This document shows, in pieces, positions 34,900 to 44,404 of a stretch of 64,000 nucleotides of DNA. The stretch comes from Olsenella_L sp051876355. Its GTDB lineage: Bacteria; Actinomycetota; Coriobacteriia; Coriobacteriales; Atopobiaceae. The stretch spans positions 124,001 through 188,000 of the forward strand of contig JBJEHU010000037.1 in the NCBI GenBank assembly GCA_051876355.1. Direction: 5' to 3'. The translations under genes were made by a program, and so were the position numbers. The stretch's first letter is position 1, and every line of letters begins with the position of its first letter. The notes beneath the pieces are model-generated. The model had not been told where the DNA came from and made no database searches. It saw nothing but the letters and a program-made list of their open reading frames with translations.

Positions 34900-36387
34900 A
34901 TGGCAAAGAACAAGAAGGGGCAGGTGCCCCATGATTCGGGTGTCGCGCGCTGGAATGCCACAGAAGGCACGTCAGCCACGGCACCCAAACGTCCGAAAAC
35001 ACGATCGAAGCATCGCCTGAGCGCGAATGCGCGCCGCTGGGTCTCGACGCTCGTGATCCTCGCGGCCGTCTGCGTGGCCTGCGTGATTGCCTTCACACCG
35101 CTCGGCACCTCGATCAATCAGGGCCTCGATATCAAGGGCGGCGTTTCCGTCATCCTGACGGCTTCGAAGTCGGATGGCTCGCAGCCGACATCTGACGATA
35201 TGGCTACCGCCACATCTATTGTCCAGAACCGTGTGAACTCGCTCGGTGCCTCCGAGGCGACCGTGCAGCAGCAGGGCGCAAACTCCATCCTCGTCCAGAT
35301 TCCGGGCGCGACGGATGCCGAGACGGCGGTCCAGACGATTGGCCAGACCGGACACATCGAGTTCGTCCGTCTCGACGATATCGGCGACGCGGATGCACTC
35401 CTCAAGATCCAGAACGGCCAGGAGGATGTCCAGCTTGCTGACGGCTCCTATACCGCCTTCATGGACGGCTCCTACATCACGAAGACCTCGGTCGCCCAGT
35501 CACAGACGGGCGAGTATGTCGTGAACGTCTCGTTCAACAGCGAAGGCGCCCAGATCTTCGGCGATGTCACGACCGAGCTTGCCCCGACGAAGGGCCAGAT
35601 CGCGATCGTGCTCGACGGCGTCGTGAAGTCTGCGCCTGCCGTCCAGTCTGCCATCACGGATGGCAATGTCTCGATTTCGGGCTCGTTCACGCTCGATGAT
35701 GCGAAGAGCCTGAAGACGGTCCTCGACTCCGGCTCGCTGCCTGTGACGCTCACGTACTCCGAGTCCCGCGTCGTCGGACCGACGCTTGGCCAGGACTCCC
35801 TCCAGCAGGGCATCCTCGCAATCGCGACTGGCGTCGCGATCGTCGTGGTCTATCTCTTCTTCTTCTACCGTGGCATGGGCATCCTGACTCTGGGATCGCT
35901 TGCCTGCTTCGCTGTCCTCTATCTCGGCCTTCTTGCGATCCTCTCGAAGAACGGGCTCTTCAGCCTTACGCTTCCGGGCCTTGCCGGCATGGTCTTGACG
36001 ACAGGCTCTGCGGCCGACTCGTCAATCCTTGTCCTCGAGCGCTTCCGCGAGGAGATCAGGATGGGGAAGAGCGTGAAGAACGCCTCGATCTCCGGCACGA
36101 AGCACGGCATCAAGACCTCGCTTGACGCCGATATCGTGACGCTCGTCTCCGCTGTCGCGCTCTTTGCGTTCGCCTCCGGCACCGTCAAGGGCTTCGGCCT
36201 CACACTGGCCCTGGGCGTCGCCTGCGACATCGTGACCATGTTCTGCTTCAAGGCGCCGGCACTGCGCCTCCTTGCACAGCACCAGATCGAGGGCCATCCG
36301 AAGTTCTGGGGCATCGAGGAAGATCTGGAAGAGGCAGAAGCCGTCCGCGATGCACGCGGCGTGAAGGGAGGTGTGGCCCATGCGTAG
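34900..36387 (+). CDS. secD: Protein translocase subunit SecD
   Basis: SecD with SecF uses the proton gradient to help proteins leave the SecYEG channel. The 495-residue product has a basic N-terminus, one membrane segment (about 47-70), a DIKGGVSVILTA motif starting the periplasmic P1 domain, and five membrane segments at the end with TLGQDSLQQGILAIATGVAIVVVY and the family end motif DSSILVLERFREE. The ATG follows CAGGGAC. It is the first gene of a dense run that continues through secF, recJ-helicase, rel and an MBL hydrolase. Confidence 0.95.
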   Translation: MAKNKKGQVPHDSGVARWNATEGTSATAPKRPKTRSKHRLSANARRWVSTLVILAAVCVACVIAFTPLGTSINQGLDIKGGVSVILTASKSDGSQPTSDDMATATSIVQNRVNSLGASEATVQQQGANSILVQIPGATDAETAVQTIGQTGHIEFVRLDDIGDADALLKIQNGQEDVQLADGSYTAFMDGSYITKTSVAQSQTGEYVVNVSFNSEGAQIFGDVTTELAPTKGQIAIVLDGVVKSAPAVQSAITDGNVSISGSFTLDDAKSLKTVLDSGSLPVTLTYSESRVVGPTLGQDSLQQGILAIATGVAIVVVYLFFFYRGMGILTLGSLACFAVLYLGLLAILSKNGLFSLTLPGLAGMVLTTGSAADSSILVLERFREEIRMGKSVKNASISGTKHGIKTSLDADIVTLVSAVALFAFASGTVKGFGLTLALGVACDIVTMFCFKAPALRLLAQHQIEGHPKFWGIEEDLEEAEAVRDARGVKGGVAHA

Positions 36388-37327
36388 CCACTTCAAGGGC
36401 GAGATCCAGTTCATGAAGCACCGCAAGGTCTTCTTCATCATCTCCGGTGTCCTCATTGCCCTTTCCATCATCGGCATCCTTGCCCGCGGCCTCGTCTTCG
36501 GCATCGAGTTCATCGGTGGCACCGAGATCGATTTCCGCGACACCGGACAGATCACGATCGAGCAGATGAGGGACGCGCTTGCTGATGCGGGCGAGAGCGA
36601 GGCCACAGTCCAGACTTCGGTCACGGATGGCGCTACCGGCTTCCTCGTGCGCTCCGGCACAACCGACCCCCAGACGGCTACCGACCATGCCAACCAGGTC
36701 GCAGACAAGCTCGGCCTCGAGGATTCCTCCTACCAGGTCACGACGATCGGCCCTGACTGGGGTGCCGATGTCACCCGCTCGTCGCTTCTTGCCTTCTTCG
36801 TCGCAATTGCTGCCATCATCGTCTATGTCTCGATCCGCTATGAATTCAAGATGTCGATCTCTGCCGTCATCGCCCTCGTGCATGACCTGCTGATCACGGT
36901 CGGCGTCTATGCGTGGACGCAGATGCCCATCACGCCGAATGTCGTGGCAGCGCTCTTGACGATCATGGGCTACTCGCTCTACGACACGGTCGTCGAGTTC
37001 AACCGCATCGACGAGAACGCAAAGCAGCTCTCTGACGGCAAGCACCACACGTACGACGAGATCGCGAACTTCTCGATCAATGAGGTCATCGTCCGCACGA
37101 TCAACACGACAATCACCTCGGTCGTCCCGGTCATCTGCATGCTTGCCATCGGTGGCTCGACGCTGCGCGACTTCGCCTTCGCGATGTTCGTCGGCGAGCT
37201 TCTCGGCACCTACTCGAGCTTTGCGGTCGCTTCCCAGATCCTCTGCCTCTGGAAGTCCAAGGAGCCCAAGTGGGCAAAGATTGCAGCCAAGTACCGCGAT
37301 ACGGCGACACCTGCACAGGAGGCCTGA
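36380..37327 (+). CDS. secF: Protein translocase subunit SecF
   Basis: A 315-residue SecF partner of SecD: IEFIGGTEIDFRD at the start of the external domain, five or six membrane segments, and the conserved YSLYDTVVEFNRIDEN and INEVIVRTINTTITSVVPVI in the C-terminal half. The ATG at 36380 overlaps the secD end by 8 bp and has GGGAGG 8 bases upstream, so the two are translationally coupled. Confidence 0.95.
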   Translation: MRSHFKGEIQFMKHRKVFFIISGVLIALSIIGILARGLVFGIEFIGGTEIDFRDTGQITIEQMRDALADAGESEATVQTSVTDGATGFLVRSGTTDPQTATDHANQVADKLGLEDSSYQVTTIGPDWGADVTRSSLLAFFVAIAAIIVYVSIRYEFKMSISAVIALVHDLLITVGVYAWTQMPITPNVVAALLTIMGYSLYDTVVEFNRIDENAKQLSDGKHHTYDEIANFSINEVIVRTINTTITSVVPVICMLAIGGSTLRDFAFAMFVGELLGTYSSFAVASQILCLWKSKEPKWAKIAAKYRDTATPAQEA

Positions 37328-37332
37328 CCTTC

Positions 37333-40300
37333 ATGGCAGGCCTCAAGGGAAGCAGACGCTGGGATGTCCTCCCTGGAGATGCCGAGGCCACTTCGAAGCT
37401 GGCGCAGGCGCTCGATGTGCCGCCCCTCGTGGCACGCGTGCTCTGCGCCCGTGGCATACGCGATGTGGAAGCGGCAAAGCGCTTTCTCACACCCTCGCTC
37501 GAGCGTGACTGGCAAGACCCTCTACTGATTCCAGGCATGAAGGAAGCGGCGGACCGGGTCGAGGCAGCGCTCGACAACGGGGAGCAGATAGCGGTCTTCG
37601 GCGATTTCGATGTTGACGGCATGAGTGCGACCTGCCTTCTGACGCTCGGTCTACGGGCGCTTGGAGGCAAGGTCGCTCCGTTCATACCGAACCGCTTCGG
37701 CGAGGGCTATGGCCTCTCGCGCGAGGCGCTCGCACGCGTCCAGGAGAAGGCATCGCCTGACCTCATCGTCACGGTGGACAATGGCATAGCAGCGAAGAAC
37801 GAAGTCGAGTGGCTCAAGGATGAGGGCATCGACGTCGTCGTGACCGACCATCACGAGCCGGGAGACCTCGTGCCGGAAGGCGTCCCGGTCACCGACCCGA
37901 AGATGGAGGAAGACTGTCCGAGCAGGGACCTCGCCGGCGCCGGCGTGGCCCTGAAGCTTGTCCAGGTCCTGGGCGAGCGCCGCGGAAATCCCGATCTCTG
38001 GCGGCGCTATACCGAGGTCGCGACCCTCGGCACAATCTCCGACATGATGGACTTGAAGGGCGAGAACAGGGCCCTTGTGACGGACGGCCTGGCACGCATG
38101 AGGAAGACGGACCGTCCGGGCATCGTCGCTCTGGCGGCAAGCTCGGGCACCGATCTTTCGACCGTCACGGCAGACAGCCTGCCGTTCTCGCTCATTCCCC
38201 GTCTCAATGCGGCAGGACGCATGGGCTCTACCGATGTGGCCTTCCAGCTCCTGCTCACGGACGACAAGCAGGAAGCGACCCGTCTTGCCGGGCAGCTCGA
38301 GGCCATCAACTCGGAGCGCCGCGAGATTGAGGCAGCGCTCACCGATGAAGCGATGGCAATGGTCGATGCGCTCTATGAGGGCGGACGCGTCATCGTCGTC
38401 GGCGGCGAAGGCTGGCACGAGGGTGTCAAGGGCATCGTCGCCTCGCGCATGGTGAACAAATACCATGTGCCGGCGCTCCTTTTCACGATCTCTGACGGTG
38501 TTGCCAGAGGCTCTGGCCGCTCCGTGGGTTCGGTCGACCTCTTCCACGCCGTGGAGCAATGCTCCGATCTCCTGATCCGCTTTGGAGGACATGCAGGAGC
38601 CGTGGGCGTCACGCTCGATGCCGCGAATCTCGATGCGTTCCGTGACCGCATGGAAGCCATCATGGATGCGCTTCCGGCAGAGCAGTTCGAGGACAAGGGC
38701 GAAGTTGCTGCAATCGTCTCGCTCTCGGAGATCGACCGTCCGACGATTTCTTCGCTCGAGATCCTCCAGCCTTTCGGCATGGGCAACAAGAAGCCGCTCT
38801 TCGGCGTCTGCGGCGTCACGATGAGGGGCAGGGCACGCGTCGGCACGAACGGCGACCATCTGCGCTTCGTCGCAAGCGATGGCACGCATGCCGTGCCCGC
38901 CATCATGTTCCGGACGCCCCATATCGAGAAGGCATCGGCCTACGACGGAGCGGTCGATCTCGTCTTCGAGGCCGTGAACGAGACCTGGCAGGGGCGTACG
39001 AAGCCGAAGCTCATGGTCAAAGACATCATCTACAGGACCCCTGACGACGACGGTGCAAAGACGCAGCCGACGCTTGCCGACGAGCTCTACGAGCATGCGT
39101 CTGAGGTCCTTTCGGTGCCTGAGCATATCGGCATCGCCGAGGCGACGAGGTTCCGGACGCGGGTCGTGAGGATGCCCGAGGGCACGGATGCGACGCAGCT
39201 CTCAAAGGGAGATGCGCTCTCCATTTGCTCTGATGGCACGCCGGACGCCTGCTCGCTTGCGCTCGTGACGAGGCACGGCACGGTGCTCGGCCACCTCCGC
39301 CACCATATCGCAGCGGCGCTCGTGCCTGCGATTGAGCGGGGCGTCACATACCACGCCGAGGTCTGCAGCATCGTCTGTGCGACGGCAGCGCATGATGCTG
39401 CCATCGATATCCAGGTCATACGCCAGACGAAAGAAGCGCCTGCCCAGGGCCATGAAGCCAGAGGAGGGCGGCACCTCCGCCAGGAGCTTTCTGGACTTGC
39501 GCCTGACGATCTTGCAGAGCGTCTTTCCCATCTCTTCATCGGCGACCACGAGCTTCTGCCGGCACAACGTGAGGCACTCAAGCTGCTCGGCCAGGGCAAA
39601 TCCTGCTTCTGCGTCATGGCTACCGGCCGCGGCAAGAGCCTCATCTTCCATGTGCATGCCGCGCGCATGGCGCTTGCGGAGGGCAAGGCATCGGTCTTCG
39701 TCTATCCGCTCCGCGCCCTTGTCGCAGACCAGCGGGTGCACCTCGAGGAGGCCTTCGGCGCCCTCGGCATGTCCGTGCGTGTCCTGACCGGTGCGACCGG
39801 TCAGGGAGAGCGTGAGGACATCTTCTCGGCGCTTGCCGCAGGAGAGGTCGATGTGGTACTCACGACGCCCGAGTTTCTCTCGGTGCATGCACGCCGCTTC
39901 GCGAAGGGCGGACACATCGGCTTTGTCGTCGTCGACGAGGCCCACCATATGGGCCAGTCAGGCCCCCAGAAGCGAGACGCCTACAGCGAATTTCCGCGGA
40001 TTCTCGAGACGCTGGGACATCCCGTCTGCTTGGCCGTAAGCGCAACGGCGCCCGATGTGGTGGCAAAGGAGATCTGCCGCCTGCTCCAGATCCCGAAATC
40101 GAATGTCTTGATCGACCGGACGAGCAGGACGAACCTCGAGCTCGACGATCTGCGCGAGCTCCGCGACCGCGAAGCGGCGCTCGTGCATATCGTGGCGACA
40201 GGGGAGAAGTGCGTCTGCTACGTGAATTCACGCGAGCAGTCCGTGGCCTTGGTGCGCATGCTCAGGCATGCCGTGCCGGACGAGGCAGGACGCATCGCGT

Positions 40301-40998
40301 TCTACAATGCTGGCCTCACGCGCCGCGACCGCGCACGTGTCGAGCATGCGTTCCGCGAGGGAGACCTTGCCTGCATTGTCGCGACCTCTGCCTTCGGCGA
40401 GGGTGTCGATATCCCTGATATCAGGAACGCCGTGCTCTTCCACCTGCCATTCTCCGAGATCGAATTCAACCAGATGTGCGGACGTGCCGGCAGGGACGGC
40501 AAGCCTGCACAGGTCCATCTGCTCTTCGGCAGCAGGGATGCACGCATCGACGAGCGCATCATCGCCTCGGCGGCGCCTGCACGCTCCGACCTCGTCGTCC
40601 TCTACCGCACGCTCATGCAGATGGCACGCGCTTCCCAGGAAGCAGGCGGCGACGGCAGCTTCGATGCTGCGAACGCGGATATCGCAGAGGCCTGCCTTGC
40701 GGCAGATGACCGGTCGCATATCGATGAGGGGTCGGTCTCTGCCGGCATCCAGATATTCCAGGAGCTCGGCTTCCTCTCGACGAGCGGCTGGGGATCCCAG
40801 CGTCGTATACTCATGGCTAAAGCTCCTGCCCGCATGGACCTCGAGCAGTCCATACGCTACCTCGAGGGCATGCGTGCACGCGAGGATTTCGCCCGCTTCC
40901 GGGACTGGATCCTCACCGCGACCGCACAGGAGCTCACCTGCTCGATATGCAGGCCGATCGTCCCGCACTTGGGACGTACCGTCGACGGAGAGGAGTGA
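37333..40998 (+). CDS. recJ: RecJ single-strand exonuclease fused to a RecQ-like helicase
   Basis: A 1221-residue two-enzyme fusion. Residues 1-590 are RecJ: DHH motif I DFDVDG (91-96), TVDNG (148-152), TDHHEPGD (171-178), LNAAGRMGS and DHHA1 FGGHAGAVG (about 416), then an OB-like part. After a linker of about 100 residues comes a superfamily 2 helicase: Walker A ATGRGKS (763-769), DEAH box (868-871), AVSATAP, ATSAFGEGVD and QMCGRAGRDG (1047-1056), the RecQ-type motif VI. No clear RecQ zinc or HRDC domain follows. RecJ degrades single strands 5' to 3', often after RecQ unwinding. The ATG is 5 bp after secF. The frame is open throughout. Confidence 0.92.
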   Translation: MAGLKGSRRWDVLPGDAEATSKLAQALDVPPLVARVLCARGIRDVEAAKRFLTPSLERDWQDPLLIPGMKEAADRVEAALDNGEQIAVFGDFDVDGMSATCLLTLGLRALGGKVAPFIPNRFGEGYGLSREALARVQEKASPDLIVTVDNGIAAKNEVEWLKDEGIDVVVTDHHEPGDLVPEGVPVTDPKMEEDCPSRDLAGAGVALKLVQVLGERRGNPDLWRRYTEVATLGTISDMMDLKGENRALVTDGLARMRKTDRPGIVALAASSGTDLSTVTADSLPFSLIPRLNAAGRMGSTDVAFQLLLTDDKQEATRLAGQLEAINSERREIEAALTDEAMAMVDALYEGGRVIVVGGEGWHEGVKGIVASRMVNKYHVPALLFTISDGVARGSGRSVGSVDLFHAVEQCSDLLIRFGGHAGAVGVTLDAANLDAFRDRMEAIMDALPAEQFEDKGEVAAIVSLSEIDRPTISSLEILQPFGMGNKKPLFGVCGVTMRGRARVGTNGDHLRFVASDGTHAVPAIMFRTPHIEKASAYDGAVDLVFEAVNETWQGRTKPKLMVKDIIYRTPDDDGAKTQPTLADELYEHASEVLSVPEHIGIAEATRFRTRVVRMPEGTDATQLSKGDALSICSDGTPDACSLALVTRHGTVLGHLRHHIAAALVPAIERGVTYHAEVCSIVCATAAHDAAIDIQVIRQTKEAPAQGHEARGGRHLRQELSGLAPDDLAERLSHLFIGDHELLPAQREALKLLGQGKSCFCVMATGRGKSLIFHVHAARMALAEGKASVFVYPLRALVADQRVHLEEAFGALGMSVRVLTGATGQGEREDIFSALAAGEVDVVLTTPEFLSVHARRFAKGGHIGFVVVDEAHHMGQSGPQKRDAYSEFPRILETLGHPVCLAVSATAPDVVAKEICRLLQIPKSNVLIDRTSRTNLELDDLRELRDREAALVHIVATGEKCVCYVNSREQSVALVRMLRHAVPDEAGRIAFYNAGLTRRDRARVEHAFREGDLACIVATSAFGEGVDIPDIRNAVLFHLPFSEIEFNQMCGRAGRDGKPAQVHLLFGSRDARIDERIIASAAPARSDLVVLYRTLMQMARASQEAGGDGSFDAANADIAEACLAADDRSHIDEGSVSAGIQIFQELGFLSTSGWGSQRRILMAKAPARMDLEQSIRYLEGMRAREDFARFRDWILTATAQELTCSICRPIVPHLGRTVDGEE

Positions 40999-41001
40999 AC
41001 C

Positions 41002-43314
41002 ATGGCAGAACATGCCATTCCGAACGCAGACAACTGGCGCCTCCTCGAGGTAACCTGCTCCCGCTACATGGACGAAGAGGCGGTCTCGAAGATCAACGAG
41101 GCCTACCACTTCGCTGCTGAGTTCCACAAGGATCAGAAGAGGCGCTCTGGCGAGCCCTATATCAACCATCCGGTCGAGGTGGCCCTGATCCTTGCAGACA
41201 AGCTGCATATGGATGAAGACTCGATCTGCGCAGCCCTGCTGCACGATACGGTCGAGGATACGCCTGCCACGCTCTCGGACATCTCCGAGCGCTTCGGCGA
41301 TACCGTGGCAGAGCTTGTGGACGGCGTCACGAAGCTCACCTCGATCGAGGTCGAGTCGATGGACGAGAAGCAGGCGCTGAACCTGCGCAAGATGTTCCTT
41401 GCGATGTCGAAGGACATCCGTGTCATCATCATCAAGCTTGCAGACCGCCTGCACAACATGAGGACCTTGGCGGCGCTGCCGCCTGACCGGCGCATCTTCA
41501 AGGCGCATGAGACGATGGATGTCTATGCGCCGCTTGCAGACCGTCTCGGCATCAGCTCCATCAAGTGGGAGCTCGAGGACCTTGCGTTCTACTATCTCGA
41601 GCCCGAGGAGTACCAGAGGATCGCCCGCATGGTCCAGGACTCGCGTGCCCAGCGCGAGCAGGACACCGATGAGGCGATAAAGGTTCTGGACGACGAGCTC
41701 AAGCGCGCCGGCATCAAGAACTTCCAGATCACAGGGCGCCCGAAGCATCTGTGGTCCATCTACCAGAAGATGCAGAGGAAGGACCTCGAGTTCTCCGACA
41801 TCTATGACCTCATAGCCTTGCGCGTGATCGTGCATACGGTCGGCGAGTGCTATTCCGTCCTGGGAGCTGTCCACTCGCTCTGGCATCCTCTCCCCGGACG
41901 TTTCAAGGACTACATCGCGACGCCGAAGGCAAACCTCTACCAGTCGCTCCATACCACGGTCATCGGTCCCGATGCCCGCCCGATCGAGATCCAGATTCGC
42001 ACCGTGCAGATGCACGAGCAGGCAGAATATGGTATCGCGGCGCACTGGCTCTACAAGAAGTCCGGCAACTCGCAGGGCATGATGAGCGCAGACGACAAGA
42101 ACATCGATTCTGCCATCAACTACATCAGGAAGAACCTCGAGTGGACGACCGAGGGCGATATCGACGATGCCCATGAGTTCCTGAACAACCTGAGGGTCGA
42201 TCTCTTCGAGGACGAGATCTTCGTGTTCACGCCGAAGGGCGAAGTCATGAGCCTCCGGCGTGATTCGACGCCTCTGGACTTTGCCTACGCCGTGCATACG
42301 GAGGTCGGCAATCACTGCGTCGGTGCCAAGGTGAACGGCGCCGTCGTGCCGCTCACGTACCGCCTCAAGATGGGCGACCGTGTCGAGATCCTGACGAACA
42401 ACAATGCCAAGCCGTCCCGCGACTGGGTGAACATCGTCGAGACGCCGTCTGCCCGTGCAAAGATCAGGAAGTACTTCGCCTCCGTCACCCGTGCCGACGA
42501 TATGGAAGCCGGCAGGAACGACCTTGCCCACGAGCTCAGGAAGCGCGGCTATGGCATCTCCACGCCGCGCGTCCAGAAGGCCTGCGAGAAGGTGCTGCCG
42601 CAGTTCGATGTCCATACGACAGACGATCTCATGGCAGCAATCGGTGCCGGCAAGTACACGCCGAAGATCGTCGCGAACCGCCTCGAGGAGGTCATGCTCG
42701 AAGGCACGCCCGAAGCGAATGCCCAGGCGCAGGCCCAGGCTGACCGCGAAGAGGAGATGCGCCGTGCCATCATGGAGGACCGGCCGCTCATCAAGCGGCC
42801 GAAGCCGACCCGCGAGGAGCGCAAGAAGCGCTCGAGCTGCGGCGTGATCGTGAAGGGCGACCCGGACCTGATGGTCCACCTTGCCCATTGCTGCAACCCA
42901 GTCGCCGGCGATGATATCGTGGGCTTCGTGACACGCGGACGTGGCGTCTCGGTCCACCGTGCGAACTGCCCGAACGTGAAGGGCCTCATGGAGCATCCTG
43001 AGCGCATGATCGAGGTCGAGTGGGATACGTCGGGCGCTACGGAGTTCCAGGTCGAGATCGTCGTCGAGGCGTCGGACCGCATGGGGCTTCTCAAGGACGT
43101 CACGATCGCAATCAACGATTCCGGCGGCAATATCCTTTCCGCCGCGACCCAGACCTCGGCCCAGGGCGTGGCGCGCCTGCGCTTCCTCATCGCGATCTCC
43201 GATGCATCGCTGCTCATGCCGCTTCTGGCCAACGTGAGCCGTGTGCCGTCGGTCTTCGATGCACGCCGCATCATGCCGGGTGAAGGGTCGAGCCAGATGA
43301 AGAGGAGACTCTAG
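41002..43314 (+). CDS. rel: Bifunctional (p)ppGpp synthetase/hydrolase Rel
   Basis: Controls the stringent response by making and degrading (p)ppGpp. The 770-residue protein has the hydrolase HD motif in LLHDTVEDT (HD at 81-82), a synthetase domain with GRFKDYIATPKANLYQSLHTT (RFKD at 300-303; RxKD is the signature of bifunctional enzymes, not ExDD as in E. coli RelA), a TGS domain (FVFTPKGEVMSL), a zinc-finger region with CGVIVKG..HCCNP, and a C-terminal ACT domain. It starts 3 bp after the recJ-helicase stop. Confidence 0.95.
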   Translation: MAEHAIPNADNWRLLEVTCSRYMDEEAVSKINEAYHFAAEFHKDQKRRSGEPYINHPVEVALILADKLHMDEDSICAALLHDTVEDTPATLSDISERFGDTVAELVDGVTKLTSIEVESMDEKQALNLRKMFLAMSKDIRVIIIKLADRLHNMRTLAALPPDRRIFKAHETMDVYAPLADRLGISSIKWELEDLAFYYLEPEEYQRIARMVQDSRAQREQDTDEAIKVLDDELKRAGIKNFQITGRPKHLWSIYQKMQRKDLEFSDIYDLIALRVIVHTVGECYSVLGAVHSLWHPLPGRFKDYIATPKANLYQSLHTTVIGPDARPIEIQIRTVQMHEQAEYGIAAHWLYKKSGNSQGMMSADDKNIDSAINYIRKNLEWTTEGDIDDAHEFLNNLRVDLFEDEIFVFTPKGEVMSLRRDSTPLDFAYAVHTEVGNHCVGAKVNGAVVPLTYRLKMGDRVEILTNNNAKPSRDWVNIVETPSARAKIRKYFASVTRADDMEAGRNDLAHELRKRGYGISTPRVQKACEKVLPQFDVHTTDDLMAAIGAGKYTPKIVANRLEEVMLEGTPEANAQAQAQADREEEMRRAIMEDRPLIKRPKPTREERKKRSSCGVIVKGDPDLMVHLAHCCNPVAGDDIVGFVTRGRGVSVHRANCPNVKGLMEHPERMIEVEWDTSGATEFQVEIVVEASDRMGLLKDVTIAINDSGGNILSAATQTSAQGVARLRFLIAISDASLLMPLLANVSRVPSVFDARRIMPGEGSSQMKRRL

Positions 43315-43959
43315 ATGACAGAGCTCAAACAGTTCGTGGTGAGCCCCTTCCAGACAAACTGCTACGCCGTGATATCGAACGGCCACTGCATGGTGGTAGA
43401 TCCAGGAGACCAGGGTGCCCGCATCGCCCAGGAGCTCACAGATGTCACGGTCGACCTCATCGTCTGCACGCATGGCCACAACGACCATGTGTCCGGAGTC
43501 AAGGCCCTGAAGGAGGCCACGGGTGCCACATTCATGATGCCCGAGGCTGACTATGCGTGGGCAAAGGAGCACTCCGGCAAGGTGGACGGCTCGGGCATGG
43601 CATACGGGGAGCAGATTCCCGATGCAGACAAGCTGCTGCATGACGGGGATAGATGGAAGCTCGATGAGCTCTCCTTCGAGGCGATAGCGGCTCCGGGCCA
43701 TACGCCGGGCGGCATGGTGCTTCTGGGAGAGGGCTTTGCCTTTGTGGGAGATACGCTCTTCCACCTCTCGTGTGGCAGGACCGACCTTGCCGGTGGCAGC
43801 CACGAGGAGCTCATGCAGACGCTTGCCAAGCTCAAGCGCCGCATTCCTGCCTCCTATACAATCTTCTGCGGCCATGGCCCTGAGACGACGATGGCAGAAG
43901 AGCTGGAACACAATCCGTGGCTCCAGGACGGCGTGCATGAGTCTGATGGCATGCACTAG
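43315..43959 (+). CDS. Metallo-beta-lactamase fold hydrolase (glyoxalase II-like)
   Basis: A 214-residue MBL-fold hydrolase: THGHNDHVSG with the HxHxDH metal motif, GHTPGGMVL, GDTLF with the bridging Asp, and FCGHGPETT with the last His. The FQTNCYAV start and the length fit the glyoxalase-II-like/YcbL group that often lies beside rel. The ATG directly abuts the rel stop, so the two are coupled. YcbL-like proteins hydrolyse thioesters; the actual substrate here is not shown. Confidence 0.85.
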   Translation: MTELKQFVVSPFQTNCYAVISNGHCMVVDPGDQGARIAQELTDVTVDLIVCTHGHNDHVSGVKALKEATGATFMMPEADYAWAKEHSGKVDGSGMAYGEQIPDADKLLHDGDRWKLDELSFEAIAAPGHTPGGMVLLGEGFAFVGDTLFHLSCGRTDLAGGSHEELMQTLAKLKRRIPASYTIFCGHGPETTMAEELEHNPWLQDGVHESDGMH

Positions 43960-44002
43960 CCTGGGCAGATTGTGAGCGCTCAGAACTTCCGAAAATAGTC
44001 GG

Positions 44003-44030
44003 TTGTGCCGCATGGGAAGTATGCTAAAGT
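44003..44030 (+). promoter_or_regulatory. Promoter of tRNA-Leu(GAG)
   Basis: TTGTGC (44003-44008) and TAAAGT (44025-44030) with a 16-bp spacer, 20 bp before the tRNA 5' end. Confidence 0.45.
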
Positions 44031-44050
44031 ACCACTTGCGCAAAGCGCAT

Positions 44051-44141
44051 GTCGGAGTGGCGGAATTGGCAGACGCGCTAGCTTGAGGTGCTAGTGACTG
44101 ACTAAAAGGTCGTGCGGGTTCAAGTCCCGCCTCCGACACCA
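44051..44141 (+). tRNA. tRNA-Leu, anticodon GAG
   Basis: Seven-pair acceptor stem GTCGGAG/CTCCGAC, anticodon arm CTAGC-TTGAGGT-GCTAG giving GAG, a long variable arm (class II tRNA) and T-arm GCGGG-TTCAAGT-CCCGC. The 3' CCA is encoded at 44139-44141. Confidence 0.97.
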
Positions 44142-44151
44142 GCGAGTGTCC

Positions 44152-44175
44152 AGAGAGCCCCGGATGGGGCTCTCT
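44152..44175 (+). terminator. Terminator after tRNA-Leu(GAG)
   Basis: A perfect 10-bp stem AGAGAGCCCC/GGGGCTCTCT around GGAT, then TCATAT, 10 bp past the tRNA. Confidence 0.65.
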
Positions 44176-44252
44176 TCATATAGAGACAGAGAAACTGGCT
44201 GTTCTGGATGCCTGGCATCTGGTATAGTTTGGGAGCCTGTTCAAGGCACACA

Positions 44253-44340
44253 TGCCCGAGTGATGGAATTGGTAGACGTGACGGACTCAAAATCCGTTGG
44301 CAGCAATGCCGTGTGGGTTCGAGTCCCACCTCGGGCACCA
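44253..44340 (+). tRNA. tRNA-Leu, anticodon CAA
   Basis: Acceptor stem TGCCCGA/TCGGGCA, anticodon loop CTCAAAA giving CAA (reads UUG), a long variable arm and T-arm GTGGG-TTCGAGT-CCCAC; CCA is encoded. A TATAGT at 44223-44228 may be its -10. The two Leu tRNAs are separated by a terminator and so are probably separate transcripts. Confidence 0.97.
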
Positions 44341-44352
44341 GGGATATGAATG

Positions 44353-44378
44353 AGGCCGGAAGCTTATGCTTCCGGCCT
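44353..44378. terminator. Terminator after tRNA-Leu(CAA)
   Basis: A perfect 11-bp stem AGGCCGGAAGC/GCTTCCGGCCT around a TTAT loop followed by TCTTTCTT; it also faces the convergent kinase gene. Confidence 0.85.
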
Positions 44379-44404
44379 TCTTTCTTGCTGGGATGTGCTC
44401 TGTG

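Noticed and set aside
40228..44139. A 1303-codon open frame on the minus strand
   Set aside because: It covers rel, the MBL gene and part of the helicase in antisense and ends inside a tRNA; it is His/Arg/Leu-rich shadow sequence with no domain.
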